Source: Botryotinia globosa
Lineage: Eukaryota > Ascomycota > Leotiomycetes > Helotiales > Sclerotiniaceae
Assembly: GCA_014898425.1 (NCBI GenBank)
Contig: RCSZ01000008.1
Span: 2,380,001 to 2,444,000, forward strand
DNA: 64,000 bases
Reading direction: 5' to 3'
In this document: positions 37,065 through 48,568 of the stretch, one piece after another
Numbering within the stretch: position 1 is the first letter of the stretch
Layout of the letters: each line of letters starts with the position of its first letter
The notes under the pieces: model-generated
Databases searched by the model: none
Seen by the model: only the letters and a program-made list of their open reading frames with translations
What the model was told of the DNA's origin: nothing
Position numbers and translations under genes: made by a program

Positions 37065-38045
37065 TTAACTCTTCTCCCTGGTACCTGCATATCTAACAGG
37101 CTGGCCCCCTTTACATGGTACTACAGGTTTTCTAATCGGCATAAGAACATCCAACATCTTGGCTTGCCCAAAAGCAAGCAAAGAGGAAGATGTCCAATAC
37201 ACCAACATTGCACTTGGCATCTGCAATGTAAGTGGAATAATTGCAAGAGCGACTACCTTCAACGAATTCATTAATCTCCTCATGTATACACTCTTAGGTT
37301 TCCCCTGGCTTGTGAGATTTAATAGAATGGACCCAGAGAGCATGAAAGGTAGTATCAACATTGGATCCGGAATAAGAAGATTGGGAAACCACAATGCCCC
37401 TTCAGTCGCGAAGGTTGGCTCTAATAGCAGAGAGCCCAGGTCCAAATCCGTAGTAGCCGTTGCCTCGTTTGCTTTACTCGATGTGAACAGCGATTCGATC
37501 CATTTCAATAACCCATCATGTGCGCCGCACATTTTTCGAATCGTCTCTACCGCGATCATCCAGACGGGCAATTGCAAAAATGGCAGATAATGTTTCCAAG
37601 TACCACAATTATATCTTGAATAGAGTTCCCTCTTCTTCTTATTCATTTTATCCTTAACAAACTGGTTTGCCGCATCCGGCCCTAAATGGCCAACCTCTTG
37701 CATTGATTGTTTTCTAAATTGATGTTGCCAGGCATTCATGAGGGGCATTAAGTCGATTTGTTTTTGCGCAGCTCGTCGTGAATTGATGCCCAGTGGGAAG
37801 ATAAGGACCGTCCGAATAGCTAAAGCAGTGAGAGGTAGTGTAGAAGCCCATGGCAGGCCAGTAAAAGAGTGCAGTCCTTCTAGAACTCCATGTGTAGCTA
37901 TTAAAACAGAATCGAGAGACTGGGCTCGTGGGGAGGCATGGAATGATCGATAAGTCGGAGGAAGTCGCAAGAATAATCTCGGGATTTTTAAGCTGGTATA
38001 AGGGTGCATTGATGTGCGAGCCGACTGCAACAATGTAGACATCAT
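37065..38045 (-). CDS. COX18-like mitochondrial membrane insertase (Oxa1/YidC family)
   Basis: Intronless, 326 residues. The N-terminus is rich in Arg, Ser and Leu with no acidic residue for about 45 residues, as expected of a mitochondrial presequence. Then follow an HSFTGLPWASTL stretch and five predicted membrane segments of the 60KD_IMP/Oxa1 fold, including the HYLPFLQLPVWM segment and an IPLTLQMPSAMLVYW segment. It lacks the long C-terminal coiled coil of Oxa1, pointing to Cox18, which exports the C-terminal tail of Cox2 across the inner membrane. Two adjacent ATGs (38045 and 38042) could both start it. It is divergent from ALG11 with 273 bp between. Family call firm, COX18 versus other Oxa1 paralogue likely. 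Confidence 0.85.
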   Translation of the reverse strand: MMSTLLQSARTSMHPYTSLKIPRLFLRLPPTYRSFHASPRAQSLDSVLIATHGVLEGLHSFTGLPWASTLPLTALAIRTVLIFPLGINSRRAAQKQIDLMPLMNAWQHQFRKQSMQEVGHLGPDAANQFVKDKMNKKKRELYSRYNCGTWKHYLPFLQLPVWMIAVETIRKMCGAHDGLLKWIESLFTSSKANEATATTDLDLGSLLLEPTFATEGALWFPNLLIPDPMLILPFMLSGSILLNLTSQGKPKSVYMRRLMNSLKVVALAIIPLTLQMPSAMLVYWTSSSLLAFGQAKMLDVLMPIRKPVVPCKGGQPVRYAGTREKS

Positions 38046-38318
38046 GATTTGACTTCTCTTCTCTGCGCCCTAGAGAGACAATCAAATCAAAGGCAACGAC
38101 CAATTTCTCAATATTCTGGTCAACATGGCTTTGAACATTTAATTTTCTCAAGTCGGAAGTTCCATTCACATGTCATCCTTGAAAAAAGAGGTCCCGCATC
38201 GGTATACGCGGCCGCACGCTCCACCGCCTGCGCGTCACAGCTAAAGTGACACAGTAATCCTGGAAACTCGAGATAAAACCCCCCTCCCCTCTCTTCTTAC
38301 TTATACGCTCAAAAAGTT
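38046..38318. promoter_or_regulatory. Bidirectional promoter between COX18-like and ALG11 genes
   Basis: Only 273 bp separate the two start codons. It contains a GC-rich segment with CGCGGCCGCAC at about 38208-38218 and a C/T-rich run just before the ALG11 start (38278-38300). No TATA box is evident. Confidence 0.5.
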
Positions 38319-40186
38319 ATGGCGGAATCATGCAAAGCTTTAGACGGTAGCAATATGTGGACATTTGGGCTGGATACCAAATGGACAATTTTAGTAGCCT
38401 TGATTCTTGGCGCGACGCCTTTGATTGTTCTTTTAGCAGGCCCGAAGCTGGTAGGTTACGTCGGACGCACGGTGGGGTTCTACTTGAGGCAAAAGACAGC
38501 TGGGAGGAAAGCTCAAGTTTTGGAAAGGGTAGAGATTGATCAGAGGGAGTATAGGGAGAACAAGGAAAAGAGTCGAGAAAGTGATGATTGGGAGAATATA
38601 GAATCTACAAGTGGAACGGGAGGGAAGGATGATAAGGAATGGGATGGGATTGTTGGATTCTTTCACCCCTTCTGGTATGAAGATATTCCTTTTGCTTGAA
38701 TTCATACTGACTTGGCTAATATTAATTCAGTAATGCTGGAGGTGGTGGTGAACGTGTTTTATGGGCTGCAGTTTTAGCAACCCAAAAGCGATGGCCAAAT
38801 GCGAAATGTATTGTCTATACTGGAGATCATGATGTGGATAAGTCGCAGATCATTGCTAGAGTGAAGGTATATAATTGCTACTATGCTCACAGAATGCGCC
38901 GGCTGATTATAGCTAATAGGATCGTTTCAATATTCAACTCCATCCCCCAACGATTACCTTCTTATACCTCACAACCCGACATTGGGTTTTAGCTTCCACA
39001 TGGCCTCATTTCACACTTCTAGGCCAATCAATTGGATCTCTCATACTTGCATGGGATGCGTTCTCTCTGGTTGTCCCCGATATTTTTGTGGATACAATGG
39101 GCTATGCTTTTGCGCTTGGATTCTGCAAGATTTTGTTTCCCGAAGTACCGACTGGAGCATACGTACATTATCCAACCATTTCGACAGATATGCTAGGCTC
39201 TTTAGATCCTACATCTGCCACCGGGAAGCAAGGGGTGAATGCTGGAAAGGGGAAAGGATTAAGAGGGGAAGCGAAGAAGCTTTATTGGAACATATTTGCG
39301 AAATTTTATACCTGGGTCGGAGCATCAATTGATGTAGTTCTCACAAATTCTAATTGGACGCTCGATCATATAACATCACTATGGGGGGAATGGCGACGCG
39401 AATTGAAGAAGCCCATCGCAACAGCAGTCTTCCCACCTGTAGCCGTCGAAGAGCTCGAGGAGAAGATCTCTGTCAACCCCGAATCCGAGGCAATACGCCA
39501 ACCAGCTCTTCTTTATATTGCGCAATTCCGCCCCGAGAAAAATCATACACTCATTTTAACCGCCTTCGCCGCTTTCAAAGCCACTAAATCCCCAGCAGCT
39601 AAAGGCGCGAAACTTATTCTTATCGGGAGTGTTCGCGATGACTCAGATTCAAAGCGCGTATATCAATTGCGCCTGCTGGCAAACGAACTACAAGTCAAAG
39701 ACGATGTTGAATTTCATTTGGATGCGCCTTGGCCGGATATTCTGAAATGGTTAGGCAAAGCAAGTATTGGAGTCAACGGGATGTGGAATGAACATTTTGG
39801 AATCGGAGTTGTGGAGTACCAGGCGGCAGGATTGATTAGTGTTGTTCACGACAGTGGTGGCCCAAAGAGAGATATTGTAACAAAAATTGATGGTTTGCCT
39901 ACAGGTATGTTTCAACCTCTTTCTTCTTACCCCTTTCCATCTCGCTTGTTTGGAGCATAACTAATCCCTGAATGTAGGCTTTCATGCATCAACAATAGAG
40001 CAATTTGCTGAAGGTTTCGAGAGCGCATTAGCACTCCCACGAGAAGACAAGATAGCGATGAGATTGAGAGCGAGGAAATCGGCCCAAAGATTTACAGAAG
40101 CGGAGTTTGCGAAGAAGTGGATTGTAGGTATGGAAGAGTTAGTGACATTAAGGAGGAAATGGGAAGGAATCAGGAGAACTCAATAG
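38319..40186 (+). CDS. ALG11: GDP-Man:Man3GlcNAc2-PP-dolichol alpha-1,2-mannosyltransferase
   Basis: Exons 38319-38674, 38731-38866, 38920-39904 and 39978-40186 give 561 residues. A hydrophobic anchor lies at about residues 19-50. The junction of exons 1 and 2 rebuilds HPFCNAGGGGERVLW, the hallmark of Alg11. Also present are GYAFALGFCKILFP, YVHYPTISTDML, NSNWTLDHI, FRPEKNHTLIL and the donor-binding region GMWNEHFGIGVVEYQAAG, with the EHFGI..VE..A EX7E pattern of GT4 enzymes. Alg11 adds the fourth and fifth mannoses to the dolichol-linked glycan on the cytosolic face of the ER, a required step in N-glycosylation. Length is close to the usual 500-560. All introns keep frame. Confidence 0.96.
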
Positions 40187-40720
40187 AAAGTCAGGATTGA
40201 ACATATTCATGTTTCAATGTTATGACTTGTTGGTGGTTAGGAATCGATAGAATACATATGCAAATAAATATATAGTAAATATATAAGAAACTATTCACGT
40301 AATACTTCAGACGATACTCCGACATTGTAGGTTTCAGATGGAGGAAAATGATGACATCAGATCTAAGACTCTCTCGTCTAAGATAAATAAATGATTGACT
40401 GTATGTGTTGTTTCTATGATTTCGCTGATGTGGTAGATGTGGTAGATGCGAACCCGTCTGTCTTTCTAGGCAGATCTAGTAGTTGATCTGAGTGATACCA
40501 CCTCTAACTATATCCATATTCTTTCCATACACCTCATTCAAAATTCTATCGGCGATTCTGTAAAGAAAACAAATTCTAATGATCTTCGTTCTGAATCATG
40601 AGCTTCATCATTTGAAGCTCAGCCAAGATTCGCAGTCGTGGAAGAAGGGTTTGTGCAATTTAACCGCGTGGAGCGCACCTTCCTCCATCCGCCTCCACCA
40701 ACCTGGCTTCTTCAAGACAC
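40187..40720. other. Convergent 3' intergenic region
   Basis: Between the 3' ends of ALG11 (plus) and gamma-glutamyltranspeptidase (minus). No gene seen. A TGTGGTAGATG repeat lies at about 40429-40449. Confidence 0.5.
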
Positions 40721-42903
40721 TCATACACCAACTCCCCCACTCGCCTTCTGTCTCGGCTCTCCGATAGCCTCCAACCATCCTTCTCCAGCCAATCCTTCTC
40801 CAGCCAATCCTTCCCCTTCAACCGAAAGATCACCCCAAACTCTCACACCTTGTACCGCACTCTCTCTTCCGCTTGCTTTCCCAACTTTGTGTCCTCTTTC
40901 CTCCAAATATTCCTGCAATTCTTCGTTAAATCCCGGTTCTACGGTCGTTTTTTCGGGTAGTAATTGATCATGCATTCTAGGTTGCTTTAGTGCTTCTTCG
41001 AGAGACATGCCGTGATCGATTATGTTGATGACGGCTTGGATTGTTGACGTGGGGATTCGTGATCCACCGGCAGCGCCGATGGAAAGGAAGTGGGAGCCAT
41101 TGGGGTGGGAGATGTGGATGGGGGAGATGGAACTCATGGGGCGGGCACTAATGTTAATGGTTAATGAATGGTAGATCTGTACGAAAAGGGAGGCTCGGAC
41201 TTACCCAGGACGAACATAGTTCATAGGTGAAGGGACGAAACCAAAGTAATTGGGAACACCAGGGATAGAGAAATCGTCCATCTCGTTATTAAGAATCACC
41301 CCTATAAAATTGTTAGCAAAATTACTGATTCAATATGTTTTCGAAACGTGGGCGAAGAGAAAGATTAGCTCTGCAATTGACGGACTGAAAAAAAGAGAAG
41401 AATTGTGCAGGATAAAATACCAGTCTCGGGAACCATAACGGCAGAACCGAAAAGTAAATTGACAGTTGATGTCGAGGTTATTGAGAGGCCAGAAGCATCG
41501 GTAGCAACCATATGTGATGTTCCGTGATTTTCCATGATATCCCACATTTCTGGATTGTACTTTCCAACGTCTTGTGTCTTATCGTCTAGGATCTTTCGTC
41601 TATTAGACTCTGCAGTCTCAGCTGAAATGATTCCTTCTTCGAATCTAACCATCTCGTCAAAGAATGACGGGTCTCCTAGCTCGGAATGAGCGGCATATGA
41701 AAAACGCATGGCTTCATCGAGTCGATGGGTATTCAGAAATAAATCGGATTCTTTATACATGTCATATCCTTCTATGGTCTTAAGGATGCTCAGGGCTATG
41801 GAACCACCGGAGGGAGTGCCGGTTGAATGGATTGTGTAGCCACGATAAGTGATGTTGATGGGATTACGAATCTTGATTTCGTAATCTTTGAGATCGGCCA
41901 AAGTCATGGTTCCATTTGTGGCCTTTATGGTTGCAATGGTTGCTTCTGCAATTTCCCCTTCGTAGAATGCCGAAGCTCCTTTGTTAGCGATCGTCTCTAG
42001 CGTATTTGCATATCGCTCTCTTTTCATTATATCACCCAATTCAAGGAGTGTGCCGTTCGGAGCGAAGTCCATAGCCCAGTTTGGATCCTCTTCAAGGAAA
42101 TTCCAACCGACTTGATTTTTGACTGCTTGCATGTAGTAAACTGTATCTTCCGTCACTAGTCCAGATTAGTGACGAACATGAAAAATTGTGAAAGCTACAT
42201 ACCAGGAAAACCATTTCTGGCAATATGCACAGCTGGATTGCAAACGATTTGCCAAGGTAGTTGCTGGTGCATATCAGTTAAGCGTCATCGTCTCAAACTT
42301 AAGAAGTACATACCCCATATTTATTATGAAGATATTCAAGTCCTCGGAGGTCACCTGGGACAGCAACTGCATCTCCACCGACCACGGCTCTGCTGCGATC
42401 TTTTTTAAACATATCTCGATATGCAGCGGCTGGAGCTGTCTCTCTATAGTCTACTGGAGTGTAAGCTAGGTGAAACAAGTGAGCCTTCCGTGCATCTTAC
42501 CTATGGTTTCGTATTCCCCTTCTGAGCTACGTACTAGCATAAAGCCCCCTCCACCTATACCACTATGATACATCCCTTGAGAGAATTTGTAAGCCTAATA
42601 CTGGGGCGCGATTCTTAAAGATGAGGAACTGCCTTACCGATGACACCAACGCATAGAGTGGTACCAACCATAGCATCTGCGGCATTGCCCTATACCACCC
42701 ACGTGATAAGTCTCAAATCAATTACCAAAAGGGGAGTCACTTACACCTCTCTCTATAAGTTCCGCTCCAACCTCACTGCATATTTTGCTTTCACTCGCCA
42801 CTGCTCCACGATTGCCTGTGTTTGTTACGGTGGAAGAGCTAACACGGTGCAAGATCCAGAGCATAAAGACCCAGCGAAGATGGCCTAAGCTAATTCCGCT
42901 CAT
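40721..42903 (-). CDS. Gamma-glutamyltranspeptidase (eight exons)
   Basis: Minus-strand exons: 42903-42745, 42689-42638, 42575-42501, 42453-42314, 42263-42203, 42155-41421, 41301-41205 and 41147-40721, all in frame, 581 residues. A hydrophobic N-terminal segment (about residues 8-20) is a signal peptide or anchor. Conserved stretches include GAVASES, GGNAADAMV, SGIGGGGFMLVR and ENHGTSHMVATD. The Thr of GTSH, about residue 375, is the autoprocessing and catalytic nucleophile. GGSRIPTSTIQAVIN is also present. The enzyme is processed into two subunits and cleaves the gamma-glutamyl bond of glutathione at the vacuole, wall or outside the cell. Near the C-terminus, in the usual VWGD..EAIGEPR segment, a short repeat-driven insert is seen (EGLAG units). 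Eight exons is many for this window. Confidence 0.95.
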
Positions 42904-45657
42904 GTTGAAAGACTGTATGTAAATCTAGTTTGATTGTATCAGCATATGATAGTTATATCAACTTCATACCAAAATCGTTTGTATACTCGTACTTCTCGAG
43001 ATAATTTTTTCTCCTGACCGCATGGGACGAACAAACAGTGACAAAGACAAGACCGCTACTTACTTCAAATGCCGTAAACCCTTGAAATTATGTGACAGGG
43101 GTGAAGCTCGGGCGATCTTTGCTCTGATGTTGTTGAAAACCCTCAAAAGTGACGACTGCAATTCACAAGCTTGAAATTTAAGCTCAGAGAATATGTTATC
43201 GAATAGTAAAGGAACGAAGTTCGACATGATTGCGAAGTTTTGTCTTATCTCAGTCATGGCGGAGCTTATTTTGCTAGTGGCGGACAAGTCAGTCAAACTC
43301 AAAGCATTACCTGGTAGTTATCATTTCGCGAAACAATTATGGATCAGATTAAAGTAGAAGCCAGATAGCGTTTAACGCGTAAGATAGCGCTTGTGATTGA
43401 TTTTCAGATCAATGATTGGTCAAGTCTTTCAATGCCCAATGTTAATCAGGTGATCACGTGTCGCCACTTTCCTTTATTTCTTGATGAATTATCAAGAAGT
43501 AACAATTAGTGAACTCCTGACACTTCAATCCTACCTCTTTCAACCCCATTTCACTTTCATACGTATTTCAATATCACCATCACAATCACAATCACCGATG
43601 TGAGATGCCACACTCACTCACTCACTCATCCATTCACTTGCTCACTCTCTCAACCCTGATATCAAGAAATTATAGATCAAGGCTTTGGGGAACCTTAGGC
43701 AAAGCATAGAATATTCTTAGGCTGAACTTCTTCGACCAGAAATCGTGTCACTTGCCAGCAGTCAGATCAAATCTCACCACATCATTTCTCTCTCTACTCG
43801 TCACATTCTTGGCATGAGTAGGGCGACGGTCCGATTACCTATTAAATGTGGATATATCGTGCAGTAGATTCTGATATCCTCAACATAAAGTAGGACAGGA
43901 CGTTCGCAGTGGCTTCTAAGGCGCAATGCTCATGATCACTGGCACCCACGGGAAACTCCAATTTCATCTGAAGAACACAAGACCATGTGGCTGCCGGATA
44001 TTTACTGACATGCATAGATGATCAACAGCTTTGTCAAGATAAGGCTGAAATTGTATATTTGAAACAATGGAACGATATGTTCCGTGAAATGCCACACTCT
44101 TGAGAACAGAAAATACATTCTGGTTCAAATGCAATAGCATAACAAGCTGAATAACCTGACTATCAGCCTGGAACGTTATGGCATTGCGTAAAGAAATCCC
44201 GGCCAGCAAGTGTCCGTCAGCATCATGCCGACAGTGGCTTCATTGCTGATGCTTACTCAACACAATCACAAGTCACTAGTCACGAGACTCGAAGTTTGGG
44301 CGTAGAATTTATTTGTTGTTGACATGATACTCTGATTGCTAGCAATATAACTTTGAAAAGCGGGTGGGAATAAAGGCCATCAAGCCTTATTACTCCAATG
44401 ATTTGTGTCATGCTTGCAGTGGAGTTGAATCAGGTTGCTGAAATATTGAGTATAGAAGAAACGGTAGTTAAGTAGATCGTCAAAATCAGCCTGATTCAAC
44501 CCTTCTCTTGCTCTCCAAATGCTTGATGGCATGAGAAGTTGTTGAAGAGACTCACCTCATGGAGTGCATCAACTTTTAGTCCCCTAGTCGTTTAATAACA
44601 AAAAGAGGATTGCTATGTTGCTCCCATTCAAGTGAAATGGGGGGATTCTCTTCGCCTATGCAATATTTTAGAAAACAACTTTGTGTTTGTTTTGTTCTGA
44701 TGGTTGACTGCGGTTTTTTATACTTGCTGCTGTATCTGCTTTGGCTGTTTGAATAATGGAAGAACTAGTATCCAACCGGTAAATTTATCCAATCCTTTGA
44801 AATGAGGCCAAGATGCTCTCATATAGCTCGTTTAAATTGTCAATTGTTCTTTCATACATCTTGAATGAACTTTCAAAACATCCTTACATTCTACAGTAAG
44901 CCAACACATGATGAAAAGCACACAAGCTGGCTAATTTCATCGAACTTCCCTTCAGAATTGGTGTATGGAATGGTGTGAAAATGGAAAACAGATTGTGAAT
45001 GTATGTATAAAAGGCTACACCATAAATAAACGTCCTTTCCTGTGGTATGCATTATCTTTGGTGTCCTGTACCGTATGCTTGTGTGGTCATCATGTACATG
45101 AAAACCCTCTGAATTCGTCAACTCTGTGAAGTAGTATGAGATTGCCCCGCTAAATAACTCATGAGATGCACCAGATAACCTGTACAAGTCTTTCTAGAAA
45201 TTCACAATGTGAAGAAAATATGGAAATGTACCATCGGAGTAGCACCAATTAAATTGACCAAAAGAAAGCACTTCGGTTTGGGGATCTATTCCAGAGAATA
45301 ATTCACAGTCTGAAGTTGAATGTCTCGTTTTCGTCTAGCAAGCTGCCGTAATGTTCGCCTAGCGTTCTTAAGTATTTTGATTTAAGATAGCAATCAGGTC
45401 CCCTCTCTAGACTCGACTCGACTCTAAGGACCCTTTCCACACATAAGCGGACCTTTAAAAAACTACTCAATCAACAATCCCAACTCTTTCCTTCCCATCA
45501 TTCAACCACTTTGAACAAAAAGTCGACTCTTGGGAAATATTTACCACTACCCACCTATTTAAGACTGACGCATTCTATTACGGTAGCTAGCCTTCTTGTT
45601 CTTGTACCAAGAAGCATTGTAAAAACCGCAACTAAGATACACGAAGCCATCAGCAAG
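42904..45657. other. Intergenic tract
   Basis: About 2.75 kb with no supported gene. A C/A-rich, ACTC-repeated stretch at 43500-43650 resembles a fungal transcription-start region, yet only a 34-codon frame follows. The last 250 bases before 45658 are C/T-rich and likely the leader of the DUF3716-type gene. Confidence 0.45.
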
Positions 45658-48568
45658 ATGTCTTACAATCACAACGGAGGAGATGACATCTGTTGGTACA
45701 ACAAACAGCAAGTCTCCCATCCCATCGCAATTTCGACTAGCAATGATGTAACTGGTAAGTTCCCGAATCTGTCGATGTTTTCTTCGTTTGTTCTCATTTG
45801 TTCTCATTTGCTCCCTCCACATCGGGATCTTTGGTTTCTGATTGTGTCTTATAGAAGGAGTAAAAGCTACTGCGAGCACTGAAACGTCCTCCACGAATCC
45901 GACCCCCACTAAGTTTCAAGCAGAGTGGCCCTATGATAACAGCCAACAAGTAGAAAGTTCATCTCAAGGCTGGAACCCGACCTCGGATTTACGCCAGAAT
46001 ACTGCGGTCCTACCTCAAATGCCACGATCGCCTCACCAATATAGCTCAAATGTAGACAACTTTGATATACGGGTCAATGGAGAACTTCCAAACATGACAG
46101 GCCTTGAGATTTATCCTACTCCTGACGAGATTCTCTACAATCCGAGCCTCCACAGCGCTTTCGGAAGTGGTAATTCTTCTGTCTCGCAACAGGATACGCC
46201 AATGGGCGAATTCTTCGAGGAATATAACATGGACTCCACCACTACTGGCTTCAGAACACCAGTCCCATCAAGATATCAAACAAATAACGATTTATCTGTT
46301 GGCAGTGATACTCCTGCAGGTTTACAATCTTCAGTTCAGGTTGACAATCCTCCCTTTGACACTCGCACTCAGTTTGCTAGCAGCACCCAAGATGGTGAAG
46401 CTCCACAACAAGAGTCAACGTCTCAAGGTGGACAATACCAAGCCGGATTCTTCAATGAAACAATGACAGCTCAACTTAACCGTCCACTGAGCGCGCCACC
46501 TGCAGTTCACTGGATATTTGAACAGGAACTTTCATGCACTGGCACTGGTCTCGATATACCATTAACTTTGAACCCTTTGTCTAGAGCGACGCCGAGAACT
46601 GTTCCTTTGGCATATTCTGGTAACTGGCAATACGATGGCTCATCAACAGGCCCGGCGATTGACAGCGATGTCCCGACCTTACAACCATACGATGACATCC
46701 GAAACGATCCCTCCGGTACATTGGGTCAAGATGCTGGAGCTAGTCAAGGAGCGCAACCTCGACAGCAAGTGTCGCAGAATGATGGCCTAGGTCAAAATGC
46801 TTCTGTCAATATACCAGTGCCATGTCAACAAAGTGATATATCGAGCACACGATTACCGATAACTTCAGATAGACGTAGACACAGCCATCCAGCATCTACC
46901 CCAGCTCGTGATGCCAGGGAGTCACAAAAAGTAGTACGTGTTCCAAGCCAACTTTCGGAGCAAGCTGCACAGTATGAGGCTCCTTCTATCAATACATCAC
47001 GAGCACCTCAACAGAGCGGTGCACTGATCGAGGGCGCAATAGGAGCTATTGGTAGCCGGAGATTCAGCGACACTTCTCCAATTCCAGCCCACGAGCTCCA
47101 TGATACCAATCCATCGCCTACTGGTGTCCGTACCGAGTCTTGGCGAATGAGGCAGAAACAAGCTGCGAGTCAGACTGATCGTGTTGCACAGCAACCAAGT
47201 GAGTGCCGTATAACTGTCCCTGAATTTAATAGCAGTTTTCCAGGTGGTGAGCCGCATGTGACGTTTGTATGTCCCGAGCGTTCACACCAAAATACCTTCG
47301 AGCAGCCAGCCAAGCAACGTAAATCGGCATTCTTTTCGAGCGGTAGTGCCGGATTGAGAGAAACTGCCAGAGCTCCAATGCAACCTCTTGCATCTGCTCC
47401 GCCAGCTGTGACACCACGACAGCAGCCCACATGGAGGGACAGACAGCCAAGACAGTCCGAACGACAATTTGAGCAATCGGGTACTTCATCTACACAGCAG
47501 AACCAGCGTGTACGTCGGCAGAGATCACATCGAGTACAAATTGCTACACAGCCAAGAATCCCAAAAAACCGGTTCGATCGCAATCTTCCAAGTAGATTGA
47601 ACCCCAAAGCCGCTGCTTTTGCCAACGTCGAAGCAGCAGAAGACTTCCTGAAAGCGCTCACCAAGATGACTTTTTTCGATAAAGTGGCGTGCGTTGATCG
47701 ATTGATGTGTGATGACCTCTTCAAAGATTACATGAAGCCACATCTCTTCCACGAGTACAATACAGGTCGTGATGACGGTTTGAAGTTTGAATTGGAAAGG
47801 CGTACCAAGGATCCCATGCTTGCTATGATTGAAACTACAGGGATAAAGCATGAGAGTCAACGTCTCGACAAGAAGACCAAATTTGATGACATGCAGATCG
47901 AGATCGAGCGTCGCAGGCGGGAACTTGCTGCTCGTGCAGCTGCCAGTGGTATGGCGACTGATACTTCTGAAGATATTCGAATGACACCCGTCGGCAGCAA
48001 GCGTAGGCATCAAGCAATAGCGTCGGCTCAGTATTCTCACTATGAAATTGACGACGACGGTGTGATTGAGTCCGACGATGACTCTGATAACCATTCAATT
48101 ATCCATCCTCGCAACTCACCAAAGAAGCCTCGAACTTCCGGGCCAACATCTTCAGGACCAAAGCCTTCAGATATCACGGATAAGTTCTGTTCGCACGTTG
48201 TCGAGAACATTCCGTTCCTTCCTGATCCCATCCACAGTCAATTGAGCAAACTCAGCATTGAGCAACTCATCATCCCAGTCCAAGAGTATATCGCTCAGAA
48301 TGGTGAGATCGCCGACACGAATGTTGAGCACTGGCGTGCTTGTGCAGGACAGGCTGCTGGCACTGAAATGGAGCAAGAAATGACCTGCACACATTGCGCT
48401 GACTACATGGAAGATGGTTCTGTACCCTTTGCAAGCTGTGTCGTTATTGACGCCGCAATTCCGGCTGGAGAGCATTTCAAAGGCGCTTGCATGAATTGTG
48501 TCTTTCTTGGTAAGGATCAAGATTGCAGTCTTCGACGGGTCGAGAGTGAGGAAAATGAAGCTCAATGA
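45658..48568 (+). CDS. Hypothetical protein with C-terminal Cys-rich DUF3716-like domain
   Basis: Exons 45658-45754 and 45855-48568 give 936 residues. Residues 30 to about 590 are Gln/Ser/Pro/Thr-rich and probably disordered. A predicted helical segment at about 610-690 is rich in charged and hydrophobic residues (VEAAEDFLKAL, FDKVACVDRL) and is followed by a basic region with KKPRTSGP, a possible nuclear signal. Near the C-terminus are CTHCADYMEDG, PFASCVV, GACMNCVF and DQDCSLRR. This CxxC...C...CxxC...C-S-x-R pattern matches what I know of DUF3716, a fungal domain of unknown function expanded in some Leotiomycetes. It may bind zinc. A role in nuclear regulation is only a guess. The open frame and splice are clear; the domain name is likely. 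Confidence 0.8.

Noticed and set aside
47170..48565. Several minus-strand frames opposite the DUF3716-type gene
   Set aside because: Composition reflects the complement of Gln/Ser-rich codons.
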